Translations under genes and position numbers: made by a program
In this document: in pieces, positions 1 through 6,113 of the stretch
Position numbering within the stretch: position 1 is the first letter of the stretch
Layout: each line of letters begins with the position of its first letter
Assembly: GCA_013152135.1 (NCBI GenBank)
Contig: JAADGX010000099.1
Location: 1 to 6,113, forward strand
DNA: 6,113 bases
Reading direction: 5' to 3'
Origin: Chlorobiota bacterium
GTDB taxonomy: Bacteria > Bacteroidota > Ignavibacteria > SZUA-365 > JAADGX01
Notes under the pieces: generated by a model
What the model was told of the DNA's origin: nothing
Databases searched by the model: none
The model's input: the letters and a program-made list of their open reading frames with translations, nothing else

Positions 1-18
1 ATCCACCGAACATTTCAA

Positions 19-59
19 CATCGGGTCGCCCCGACGATATGCACCGGATCGTCCCGATG
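19..59. repeat. Imperfect two-part inverted repeat upstream of the lipoprotein gene
   Basis: CATCGGG (19-25) is the exact reverse complement of CCCGATG (53-59). Nested inside, ACGAT (34-38) is the reverse complement of ATCGT (48-52). The right arms are contiguous, while the left arms are separated by eight unpaired bases. The region can also fold locally as TCGGG (21-25) with CCCGA (30-34) around a four-base loop. On the plus strand the structure is followed by a T-rich stretch (61-71), so it could be the terminator of a gene ending left of the window, or a structured leader of the lipoprotein mRNA. The dyad is visible directly; its role is not established. Confidence 0.45.
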
Positions 60-98
60 ATGTTTTCGTTTCATCATTCCTCGGTGTATTTTGTCACC

Positions 99-104
99 AG
101 GAGG
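99..104 (+). promoter_or_regulatory. Ribosome binding site of the lipoprotein gene
   Basis: A full AGGAGG Shine-Dalgarno sequence lies four bases before the ATG at 109. This decides the start. The same frame also has a TTG at 91, but that codon lies upstream of the AGGAGG and would add six residues before the signal peptide, so it is unlikely to be used. Confidence 0.8.
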
Positions 105-108
105 CAGC

Positions 109-735
109 ATGAAATTACACTACCTGACATTTCCGATTTTTGCCCTGCTGGTGCTTGCCAGCGGGTGTACCGACAACCCTACCTCGTGCGATTGCTTTGA
201 ACCGTCCACCGACGCCTTTCCCGCCACGCTCGGCTCCTCCTGGACCTACGTGGTTCATGATTCACTGCGCAATACGCGGGACACCGTCCGCGTCGGTATA
301 ACGGGCACGGTGAAGGACGCCGAGTTCCAGACCTTGTACGTATGGGAATACCGCTGGAGCAACCGCGTGGACACCGAGTACGTGGCGATCGATCGGGACA
401 CGGTGTTCGTGTTCGATGCGATCCGCGGCAAGCGCGGCGAGGTGAAAACAGTGTACGAATTCCCGCTGTACACGGGGAAGAAGTGGTGGAACCGCTACTT
501 CAACGATACCGTTACCGTCAGCGGTATTTCAGCGGTCAGCACTCCGGCAGGTGTGTTTCCCCGTTGCTTCGTGCTCGTAAGCGAATGGGGAGGATTCAAC
601 GAGTACGGCAGGTACACGACGTGGTTTTATCCAAAAGTGGGAATCGTCCACATGACACGAAAGGAATGGGGATTCGGCATGAAAAACGAAATGTGGGAGC
701 TCATCGATTTCCTGATCCCGACCGTGCTCGGTTAG
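109..735 (+). CDS. Putative lipoprotein of unknown function
   Basis: A predicted 208-residue exported lipoprotein that I cannot assign to a named gene. It starts with a short Lys/His head, a hydrophobic stretch (residues 6-17) and a lipobox-like end LASGC, making Cys20 the probable lipidated residue. The -3 position is Ala rather than the usual Leu, so the lipobox is slightly atypical. The mature N-terminus carries two more cysteines (27 and 29). The body is predicted to be mostly beta strand and aromatic-rich. It has a 'LGSSWTY' motif near residue 41, a 'TPAGVFPRC' motif near 145 and 'WFYPKVGIVH' near 172. A similar order (sequence W-T-Y early, P-A-G-x-F in the middle, W-x-x-P-x-V-G late) recurs in uncharacterised envelope lipoproteins; that comparison is from memory. 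The +2 residue after Cys is Thr, not Asp, so outer-membrane sorting would be expected under enterobacterial rules. Its stop overlaps the stop of the convergent cytidylyltransferase gene. Confidence 0.85.
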   Translation: MKLHYLTFPIFALLVLASGCTDNPTSCDCFEPSTDAFPATLGSSWTYVVHDSLRNTRDTVRVGITGTVKDAEFQTLYVWEYRWSNRVDTEYVAIDRDTVFVFDAIRGKRGEVKTVYEFPLYTGKKWWNRYFNDTVTVSGISAVSTPAGVFPRCFVLVSEWGGFNEYGRYTTWFYPKVGIVHMTRKEWGFGMKNEMWELIDFLIPTVLG

Positions 736-1523
736 TCGTTCCACACTTTCCAGGGAGCCTGGTTTTCTTCCCACAGGCGTGACAACGTCGCATGGTCCTT
801 GTGTGTGTCCATGCTGTGCCAGTATCCCTCGTGGTGGTACACGTTCACCTGTCGATCCTCGACCATGCGCCGCAGGGGCTCCTGCTCCAGCACGCAATCA
901 TCCCCCCCCAGGTAATCGAATATCTTGCGGCTGAACACGAAGAACCCGGCGTTGACGAGGTCGTCGGCGCGGGGCTTTTCGCGAAAGCTCGTGGCGATAC
1001 CGCTGCTGGTCTTCACGAGCCCGTAGCTGGTCGGCAGGTTCACGGCCGTCATGGTGGCGGCAAGACCGGAAGCCACGTGCTGTTCCAGCACGGCATTGAT
1101 ATCGATGTCTGCGAGTCCGTCGGCATACGTGGCGAAGAAATAGTCTTCCTGGATGTAGGGTGCGATGCGCTTGATGCGCCCGCCGGTCTTGGTCTCCAGG
1201 CCGGTGTGGGCGAACGTGATGTTCCACTCCTCCTCGTCGGGGGGCAGGGAAGTGTGAAACGTCTCGGTGCCGTCCCGGGAGTGCAGGGTGAAATCGCAGT
1301 TCTTTTCCCGGTAATGCACGAAGTACTTCACGATCTGGTTGCCCAGGTGGCCGAGCGCCAGGACGAAATTTCGGAAACCGAAATGGGAATACAGCTTCAT
1401 GACGTGCCACACGATGGGCTTCTCACCGATGGGCACGAGGGGCTTGGGCATGGTTTCCGTGTGCGGCCGCATCCGCATGCCCTTGCCTCCGCACAGGATG
1501 ACGATCTTGTAGTTGCGAGTCAT
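732..1523 (-). CDS. rfbF: Glucose-1-phosphate cytidylyltransferase (RfbF-like)
   Basis: A 263-residue cytoplasmic nucleotidyltransferase, close to the roughly 257 residues of known RfbF proteins. RfbF converts CTP and alpha-D-glucose 1-phosphate to CDP-glucose and pyrophosphate, the first step towards CDP-linked 3,6-dideoxyhexoses and related surface sugars. Visible signatures are the N-terminal nucleotide loop LCGGKGMRMRP (10-20), PKPLVPIG (26-33), KPIVWH (35-40), TGGRIKR (113-119), YADGLADID (133-141) with the probable metal ligand Asp135, EKP (182-184), NAGFFVF (191-197), EQEPL (213-217), a GYWHSMDTHKD segment (233-243) and APWKVW (256-261). The last three match the RfbF C-terminus better than glucose-1-phosphate thymidylyl- or uridylyltransferases. 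One oddity is Met16, where the family normally has Thr in G-x-G-T-R. No strong Shine-Dalgarno precedes the ATG. No CDP-glucose 4,6-dehydratase (rfbG) is adjacent. A related sugar-phosphate nucleotidylyltransferase specificity remains possible. Confidence 0.88.
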   Translation of the reverse strand: MTRNYKIVILCGGKGMRMRPHTETMPKPLVPIGEKPIVWHVMKLYSHFGFRNFVLALGHLGNQIVKYFVHYREKNCDFTLHSRDGTETFHTSLPPDEEEWNITFAHTGLETKTGGRIKRIAPYIQEDYFFATYADGLADIDINAVLEQHVASGLAATMTAVNLPTSYGLVKTSSGIATSFREKPRADDLVNAGFFVFSRKIFDYLGGDDCVLEQEPLRRMVEDRQVNVYHHEGYWHSMDTHKDHATLSRLWEENQAPWKVWND

Positions 1524-1610
1524 GTCTTGTGTCGGGAAACCGTCGAAAGTATTACACTCAATACCATGCGGTTCCCCCTTCGTAATTGTGTAAAAAACAG
1601 CGTGTTTCCA

Positions 1611-1639
1611 CCTACAAGGTAGGCAATTCTCCGGGAATT
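1611..1639. repeat. Two short adjacent dyads in the intergenic region
   Basis: CCTAC (1611-1615) and GTAGG (1619-1623) form a five-base dyad around three bases. Just after it, AATTC (1625-1629) and GAATT (1635-1639) form another around five bases. They lie between the cytidylyltransferase start and the heptamer array. Stems this short are common by chance. They could be operator-like sites for the minus-strand cytidylyltransferase gene, but no convincing -35/-10 pair was found around them in 1524-1653. Confidence 0.25.
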
Positions 1640-1653
1640 CGGAAAGGTTTTTC

Positions 1654-1729
1654 AGGTAACAGGTGCCAGGGAACAGGTAACAGGCGCGAAATCTTATACC
1701 TATGACCTGTCGCCTCGAACCTCTAACCT
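1654..1729. repeat. Mirror-symmetric heptamer array (5 AGG units, 5 CCT units)
   Basis: AGG begins at 1654, 1661, 1668, 1675 and 1682, exactly every seven bases. CCT begins at 1699, 1706, 1713, 1720 and 1727, again exactly every seven bases. Each AGG is the reverse complement of the partner CCT about one centre at 1691.5, so the block is both a heptamer repeat and a 76-base imperfect inverted repeat. Over 40 aligned positions spanning the arms and part of the centre, 26 are complementary. The 11-mer CAGGTAACAGG occurs twice in the left arm (1653 and 1674), 21 bases apart. The array starts four bases after the TGA of the phosphatase gene on the minus strand. It could be a dispersed intergenic repeat, a remnant of a small mobile repeat, or a structured 3' end of the phosphatase mRNA. 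The periodicity is seen; the role is unknown. Confidence 0.85.
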
Positions 1730-1733
1730 CTTT

Positions 1734-4520
1734 TCATATCGCCTTGATCACGACAATGGTCTGGTCGTCGTACTGGGTGCCGTTGGAGGCGAACTCGGCG
1801 ACGGAATCGAGGATGGCATCCCTGATGCTGAACGAATTCCCGGAAATGTTTTCAGAGAAAACACGCATAAGTGTGGATTCCCCGTACTGCTGGCCGGAGG
1901 AATTGAAGGCTTCCGTGATTCCATCGGTAATGAAGAGGAAGATGTCACCAGGTTTGTAATCGATTGTTTGTTCTTCGAGCTCGCTGGTGAATAGCCCCTT
2001 GTCGTCGAGTCCCAGTCCCAGCCCGCGTGGGAGAATTGTTTCCATGCGTTTCGTGGTGGCGTTGTACCGGTAGAGTGGCAGGTGCCCGGCGCGGGCGATA
2101 ACCATGCGTTGCTTGTTGAGTTCAAACCGGGCGCCGATGGCGGTGAAGAATGCCTTTCGCTCCATGTCGTTGTACAGGAGCTGGTTTGCCTTGATGAACA
2201 GCTCGGCGGGAGAGAGACCGAACCCGTGCAACGAGCGCAGCACGCCCTGGATCTTGGACATGTACAGGGCGGCGGAGGTCCCCTTGCCGCTGACGTCTCC
2301 GACGATGACCGTAAAGGTGTCCTTCTTTTCATTCAGATAATCGTAGTAGTCGCCGCCGACTTCGAAGGCAGGGATGGATTTGCCGGAGATATCCAGGCCG
2401 GGAACGATGGGTGTGGCCTGCGGAAGCGACGCCATCTGGATGCTGCGGGCGATGTCGAGCTCGTGCTTCAACCGCTCCTTCTCCGCCAATTCCTCGTACA
2501 GGAAAGCGTTCTCGATGGATACTGACGCTTGCTTCACCGTGCTGGAAAGGAAGGCGAGATCTTCCGCTTTGAACGACGCCTCCGATAGTTTTTCCCCGAT
2601 GAACAATGCGCCGACGAGCCTTGCCTTGGAATAAATGGGAATGATGTACTGGATCTCGTTTTTGCGAAAGTGTCCTTTCAAGGGTTCCGGCAGGTAGTCG
2701 ACATGAATCTCCGCCTTGAATTCCTTGATAACGTGCACGAGGTGTTCACCGTTTTCCCCGATGATCCGTTCCAAGTCTTCGTCACTGAATCCGACTTCCT
2801 GGTGGCAGGTGCACATTTTTTCGTCCTCGAAGAACAGCACGCCCGCGCGTTTCAAGTGCATGAGCTCGGCCAGCTTGTCAACAATGCCACGGGCAAGGTC
2901 GATCATGGTGATGTTGGCGGCCATGACCTCCGCCAGTTCGCTGGCGGCCCGGCGATAATCGTACTGCGACTGGTGGAACTTCCGGTCGATGTACTGCTGT
3001 CCTTTCTTTCGAATGATCCAGCCCGCGTAAAAGACAATGATACCCAGTATGATGACGGCCGCTTTTTCCATGACCAGCTTCTGCTCCGGGTCCGGGGGCG
3101 TGTCGAGCACCTGGATGTTGGTCGCCGTTACGAGGATGTTGGGGAGGGGAAGATCAAGGTTGGGCAGGGAGAAGATGATCCACAAGACGAGGCTCATTAT
3201 GCCAAGTCCCCAGGCCCACGTGGCGATGGTGTACTGGATGTTGCGCCGCGGGCGGATGTTGAGATCGAGCAGGCCGTATCGTCCGATCGTATAGAGATAA
3301 GCCAGGGGCAGCAGCGATTGCCCGGCCACGATGTAAATGAGTGACACGGAATAGAATCCCAAAAACCGCATGAGCAGGCTGGCCAGGAACATCACGGCTA
3401 CGATGATGGTGGCGATGTTGAGGATTCGCGCCTGGCGGTGTTGTTCCTCGCTCCGGTATGAACGGTGCACGAAGGAAACCACCACAACGTAAAGGAGCAA
3501 CACGGACAGGGATACGTAGAAAGAAGAATCTTCCTTGGCGAAGACCAGTGTGCTGATTGTTCCAGCCAGGGCAAGCACGTAAAGCACGACGAGAACCCAT
3601 TTCTTCCGGAGAAGTTCTCTGCGCTCCTTGGGAAAGTACAAGCGGGAATGGAACATGACCGCGATGCCGAAAAACACCGATGCGACGAGAAGGATGCTCT
3701 TGATCTTTCCGAACACCGGGTTGGGCCCGATGCGCCACATGTAAATGTTGTTGATGAGCAAGCCGAAAATCAGCAGGGCCAGTCCCGAGTAGAACGCCGC
3801 GCGGATACGCGGGCGCTTGACGATAATGAAGAATCCGACCGCGATGTAAAGAAGCCCGCATAGAAAGACGGCAAGGTAATCGATGCTGAACCCCAGGCGG
3901 GCCAGGACGACGTGCAGGTTGATCCGCTTGTTGTTGCGAAGGATTTCGTACTCGAGGGTTTTTCCCGTCTGGCCCCTGCGCAAGATTGCATCCGCTTCAC
4001 TGGCCTCGGTAAAACTCTTCCCGTTTATCTTGATGATAACGTCGCCGACGCGCATGCCCGCGCGGTCCGAAGCGCCGCCCGGTTCCACGTCGATAACGAA
4101 AACACTTGGAGGAATCTGGCGGTAGAACGTGGCAGGCAGGTCCTTTTTGAGAACCCGGTGGGTGAAAATGTTCTGCGTCGAAGGATGGAATACCGTCAGG
4201 CGCACTTCGGAGGTGTCGCTCATGCTCTCCAGGATTGCGCCCACCTGTCGCGCGCTGTCGATGGGAATGCCGTTCACGGCCACGAGAATATCGCCCGCCT
4301 GGAGGAAATGCACGTCCTCGTCACCCCCGCTCGTGCGCGAAAGGTGAATGGGCTTGGTGATGTAGATATTTGAGGGAGTGGTCGTGAACAGGTTCTCGTC
4401 CGTGGGCGACGAGGAAACCAGGTAGAAATGGTACACGACAAAACCCACCGCGGCAAGCCCTATGAACCAGGCGATGATGTGAACGTGGTATGACCGTTTT
4501 TCAAAATTCAGCATGTGCAT
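1734..4520 (-). CDS. Membrane sensor SpoIIE/RsbU-type serine phosphatase with PDZ and GAF domains
   Basis: A 928-residue signalling phosphatase. Domains in order: one membrane helix (about 14-34); two PDZ domains (about 50-125, with AGDILVAVNGIPI, and 132-207, with GGASDRAGMRVGDVIIKING); about nine further membrane helices (213-503) including the segment GRYGLLDLNIRPRRN (413-427); a GAF domain (about 535-672); a short helical linker (HELDIARSIQMASLP, 686-700); and a C-terminal PP2C/SpoIIE domain (about 705-928). Phosphatase motifs are intact: VGGDYYDY (Asp724), GDVSGKG (Asp742), ARAGHLPL (809-816), TDGITE (Asp866) and YDDQT (Asp918, Asp919). Positive charges on alternate loops fit ten helices, with PDZs in the periplasm and both termini in the cytoplasm. 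By family knowledge, it should dephosphorylate an anti-sigma antagonist (STAS) protein in partner switching; no STAS or RsbW-like gene is in the window. A second ATG two codons in (4514) sits better behind the weak AGGGA site and may be the true start. Confidence 0.92.
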   Translation of the reverse strand: MHMLNFEKRSYHVHIIAWFIGLAAVGFVVYHFYLVSSSPTDENLFTTTPSNIYITKPIHLSRTSGGDEDVHFLQAGDILVAVNGIPIDSARQVGAILESMSDTSEVRLTVFHPSTQNIFTHRVLKKDLPATFYRQIPPSVFVIDVEPGGASDRAGMRVGDVIIKINGKSFTEASEADAILRRGQTGKTLEYEILRNNKRINLHVVLARLGFSIDYLAVFLCGLLYIAVGFFIIVKRPRIRAAFYSGLALLIFGLLINNIYMWRIGPNPVFGKIKSILLVASVFFGIAVMFHSRLYFPKERRELLRKKWVLVVLYVLALAGTISTLVFAKEDSSFYVSLSVLLLYVVVVSFVHRSYRSEEQHRQARILNIATIIVAVMFLASLLMRFLGFYSVSLIYIVAGQSLLPLAYLYTIGRYGLLDLNIRPRRNIQYTIATWAWGLGIMSLVLWIIFSLPNLDLPLPNILVTATNIQVLDTPPDPEQKLVMEKAAVIILGIIVFYAGWIIRKKGQQYIDRKFHQSQYDYRRAASELAEVMAANITMIDLARGIVDKLAELMHLKRAGVLFFEDEKMCTCHQEVGFSDEDLERIIGENGEHLVHVIKEFKAEIHVDYLPEPLKGHFRKNEIQYIIPIYSKARLVGALFIGEKLSEASFKAEDLAFLSSTVKQASVSIENAFLYEELAEKERLKHELDIARSIQMASLPQATPIVPGLDISGKSIPAFEVGGDYYDYLNEKKDTFTVIVGDVSGKGTSAALYMSKIQGVLRSLHGFGLSPAELFIKANQLLYNDMERKAFFTAIGARFELNKQRMVIARAGHLPLYRYNATTKRMETILPRGLGLGLDDKGLFTSELEEQTIDYKPGDIFLFITDGITEAFNSSGQQYGESTLMRVFSENISGNSFSIRDAILDSVAEFASNGTQYDDQTIVVIKAI

Positions 4521-4595
4521 GCGTCCCTGTCGTCGCGGCGGAAACGGCGCTCACCCCACCTACGGAGAAAAGCCGGTAATGTTGTGGAGGGGGAG
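4521..4595 (-). other. Leader region of the phosphatase gene, no clear promoter seen
   Basis: This stretch should hold the promoter of the phosphatase gene if the terminator to its right is real. I see only a weak purine-rich AGGGA at 4524-4528, three bases before the first ATG and nine before the second, which favours the second. No convincing -35/-10 pair or Bacteroidota-type TTTG/TAnnTTTG pair is visible. Confidence 0.3.
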
Positions 4596-4625
4596 AAAAA
4601 TACACCCGCAATCCCCCGTGGCGGG
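4596..4625 (-). terminator. Probable rho-independent terminator of the TPR–thioredoxin gene
   Basis: Read on the minus strand, CCCGC (4625-4621) pairs with GCGGG (4609-4605) around an 11-base loop. It is followed by TGTATTTTT, whose T run is the complement of the five A's at 4596-4600. It lies about 50 bases after the TGA of the TPR–thioredoxin gene and about 75 bases before the phosphatase start, so it would separate the two as transcription units. The stem is all GC but only five base pairs with a large loop, hence moderate confidence. Confidence 0.45.
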
Positions 4626-4673
4626 AACCCGGAGGAGCCGCGAGAACGGCACCGCTCTTTCCGGTCGTGGATA

Positions 4674-6113
4674 TCACTTCGATAAGAACGCTTCTCCGTT
4701 TAACAGCATCTCGATCATCATCGACATTTGTTCGGCCATGCTGGGACCCTTGAAGCCGACTTCCTTGAACTGGATTACGCCGTTGCGGTCGATATAAAAT
4801 TGCGTGGGAATCCCTTCGACACCGTACGCGTCCACGATCCCGCTCTCGTCGAAAATCACGGGGAAGGTATACTTGTTTTTCTTGATGAATGCATTCACCG
4901 CCTTCTTCCGCTTCTCTCCCTTGGTGGATTCCCAGGTGTTGACGGCGAGGATGACGACGTCCGGGTTGGTACGGTATTGTTCGTAAACCTTCTGGACGTA
5001 CGGAAAAGCCGCCTTGCACGGGCCGCACCAGGTCGCCCAGAAATCGAGAACGACGATCTTTCCCTTCAGTTTGTTGAGATCGATGGTTTCCCCGGCGGCG
5101 TTCACGGCGGTGAACCGCGGCGCGGGCTGGTTGATCCTGTTCTCCATGAGTTCCTTGCGGAAGTGCTCGACCGCTTTTGCCTTGGCCTCGGCCACGAACG
5201 CGTCGAAGCCTTTTTCCGTGTCGTTTACGGCGGCAAACGCTTTCTTCCCGAGTTTGAGCAAGGCGTCGCTGGAATTGCCGCTTTCGATTGCTTCGCGCAC
5301 AACGCCCAGGGCGCGCTCGGTATCCCCGAGTTCCAGGCAGCATTCCACGTACCTCTGGTTGATATCAGGGTTGTTTCCCTTCGTCAGCGCAAACGCTTCG
5401 GCGTAGGCGTCGCGCGCTTCTTCGCGGCGGCCGAGCTGGTACAGCCCGTAGGCGTAAGTGTCGAGTGCGTACCCCAGGCTGCTGCGGTTCGTCTCATTCC
5501 AGTAGTAGGCCGAATAGTAGGAAGGCTTCGATTCCGGCGAAGGATCGCGGAGGAAAGCGATGGCCTGCTCAGCCAGCTCGACGCCTTTTTCGAGATCCTG
5601 CTTTTTTTCAATAAGCGCCCACGCGATGGTGTTGTAGAGATTTCCGTTGGGTCGCGGTATTTCGGCCAGGACCTCCAGTGCGTCCTCGATGCGATTTGCC
5701 CGGGTCAGCAAGCTGATCACAGACGATTTTTGTCCGTTGTCTGCATCAGGGTACTTGCGGAGGAACGCCATTGCTGCATCCGCTCGTTTTTGGGGATCGC
5801 GCCCGGTGAATAATGCCTCGAAAGCGATCTGGCGGGCTGTTTTGCCTGCGGGGTCGAGCTCGAGAATCATCGCGTCGATTTCCTTTTGCTTCTCCTTCAT
5901 GCGCAGGCGGCGGTACCAGGTCCGCGCGGTTTCCAACAGATCGATGTCCTCCTCGCTGTCTTTTACCATCTTGTCCAACTGCTCGGATATACGCGTTTTC
6001 AGGTTCTCGTCGTTTCGCTTTTCGGCGAGAGCGATTTCCCATGCTCGGAAGATCGCTTGCCGCTGTCCGGGATAGAGGGCGTTTTCACGATCCACGGCGG
6101 CGCGCGCCTTCTC
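4674..6113 (-). CDS. TPR-repeat protein with C-terminal TlpA-type thioredoxin domain (5' end outside window)
   Basis: At least 479 residues. A GTG codon at 6093-6095 could be read as a start, but the frame stays open to the window edge (E-K-A-R-A-A before that codon) and no ribosome binding site precedes it. The gene is therefore taken as 5'-truncated, and its signal peptide cannot be seen. Numbering from the GTG, residues 1-320 are charged and helical, with TPR-like pairs at about 152-182, 206-237 and 247-272. Residues 324-473 form a thioredoxin/TlpA fold: APRFTAVNAAGETIDL, then LKGKIVVLDFWATWCGPC with active-site Cys357 and Cys360, and the cis-proline loop GIPTQFYID (Pro430). TlpA-type proteins are usually exported thiol–disulfide reductases that reduce or repair envelope proteins, for example in cytochrome c maturation. 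The TPR part probably binds a partner or substrate; this is inference. It is followed by a probable terminator. Confidence 0.88.
   Translation of the reverse strand, partial: EKARAAVDRENALYPGQRQAIFRAWEIALAEKRNDENLKTRISEQLDKMVKDSEEDIDLLETARTWYRRLRMKEKQKEIDAMILELDPAGKTARQIAFEALFTGRDPQKRADAAMAFLRKYPDADNGQKSSVISLLTRANRIEDALEVLAEIPRPNGNLYNTIAWALIEKKQDLEKGVELAEQAIAFLRDPSPESKPSYYSAYYWNETNRSSLGYALDTYAYGLYQLGRREEARDAYAEAFALTKGNNPDINQRYVECCLELGDTERALGVVREAIESGNSSDALLKLGKKAFAAVNDTEKGFDAFVAEAKAKAVEHFRKELMENRINQPAPRFTAVNAAGETIDLNKLKGKIVVLDFWATWCGPCKAAFPYVQKVYEQYRTNPDVVILAVNTWESTKGEKRKKAVNAFIKKNKYTFPVIFDESGIVDAYGVEGIPTQFYIDRNGVIQFKEVGFKGPSMAEQMSMMIEMLLNGEAFLSK

Noticed and set aside
1541..1600. Possible promoter for the cytidylyltransferase gene (minus-strand TTTACA near 1590, TAATACT near 1550)
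   Set aside because: The boxes are not spaced 16-18 bases apart in any pairing, and no partner hexamer fits either one. Support is too weak to annotate.
792..1622. 276-codon plus-strand reading frame antisense to the cytidylyltransferase gene
   Set aside because: Its translation is rich in His, Val and Gly with no recognisable motif and no ribosome binding site. The opposite strand encodes an unmistakable RfbF-like enzyme. It is a codon-bias shadow.
1654..1729. CRISPR array or simple rho-independent terminator as explanation for the heptamer array
   Set aside because: The units are seven bases with no spacers of CRISPR size. The centre is AT-rich with many arm mismatches, and there is no clean T run directly after the stem on the minus strand, so neither label fits well.
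3154..3861. 235-codon minus-strand frame inside the phosphatase gene
   Set aside because: Arg/His/Pro-rich shift of the membrane-helix region. The main frame gives coherent hydrophobic helices and intact downstream domains, so no frameshift is implied.
4501..5343. 280-codon minus-strand frame spanning the TlpA domain, the gap and the phosphatase start
   Set aside because: Arg/Gly-rich low-information translation in a second frame of the TPR–thioredoxin gene. It runs through a probable terminator and has no domain signal.
4728..5813. 361-codon plus-strand frame antisense to the TPR–thioredoxin gene
   Set aside because: Long only because the real gene avoids certain codons. There is no ribosome binding site, and the opposite frame has a clear WCGPC thioredoxin domain.

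Overview
The window comes from a moderately GC-rich Gram-negative-type bacterium. It encodes a lipoprotein signal peptide, a TPR–TlpA thioredoxin of the kind common in envelope-rich phyla, and a sugar nucleotidylyltransferase of the surface-polysaccharide type. Together with a large PDZ–polytopic–GAF–SpoIIE phosphatase, this suggests an uncultured lineage near the Bacteroidota/FCB superphylum. That placement is inference from protein style only; no phylogenetic marker gene is present.

Layout from left to right. Positions 1-108 hold an inverted-repeat structure (19-59) and the ribosome binding site of a plus-strand lipoprotein gene (109-735). That gene meets, tail to tail with a 4-base overlap, a minus-strand gene for a glucose-1-phosphate cytidylyltransferase (RfbF-like, 732-1523). 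A 210-base gap (1524-1733) follows. It contains a striking 76-base array: five AGG-headed heptamers, then five CCT-headed heptamers, exactly mirror-symmetric about 1691.5. Next is a 928-residue minus-strand gene (1734-4520) for a membrane-bound sensor phosphatase: one membrane segment, two PDZ domains, nine more membrane segments, a GAF domain and a C-terminal RsbU/SpoIIE PP2C phosphatase with intact metal ligands. A 153-base gap with a probable terminator (4596-4625) separates it from a minus-strand gene (4674 to the window edge) for a helical/TPR-repeat protein ending in a TlpA-type thioredoxin domain. That gene's reading frame stays open to base 6113, so its true start lies outside.

The three minus-strand genes are co-directional, but gaps of 153 and 210 bases, each holding structured DNA, suggest separate transcription units. 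The genes share an envelope theme: a lipoprotein, a surface-sugar precursor enzyme, a membrane signalling phosphatase with probable periplasmic PDZ domains, and a probably exported thioredoxin. Nothing in the window ties them into one pathway. No tRNA, rRNA, CRISPR array, transposase or phage gene was seen. The least ordinary items are the mirror-symmetric heptamer array and the ComP-like sensor architecture joined to a SpoIIE phosphatase.
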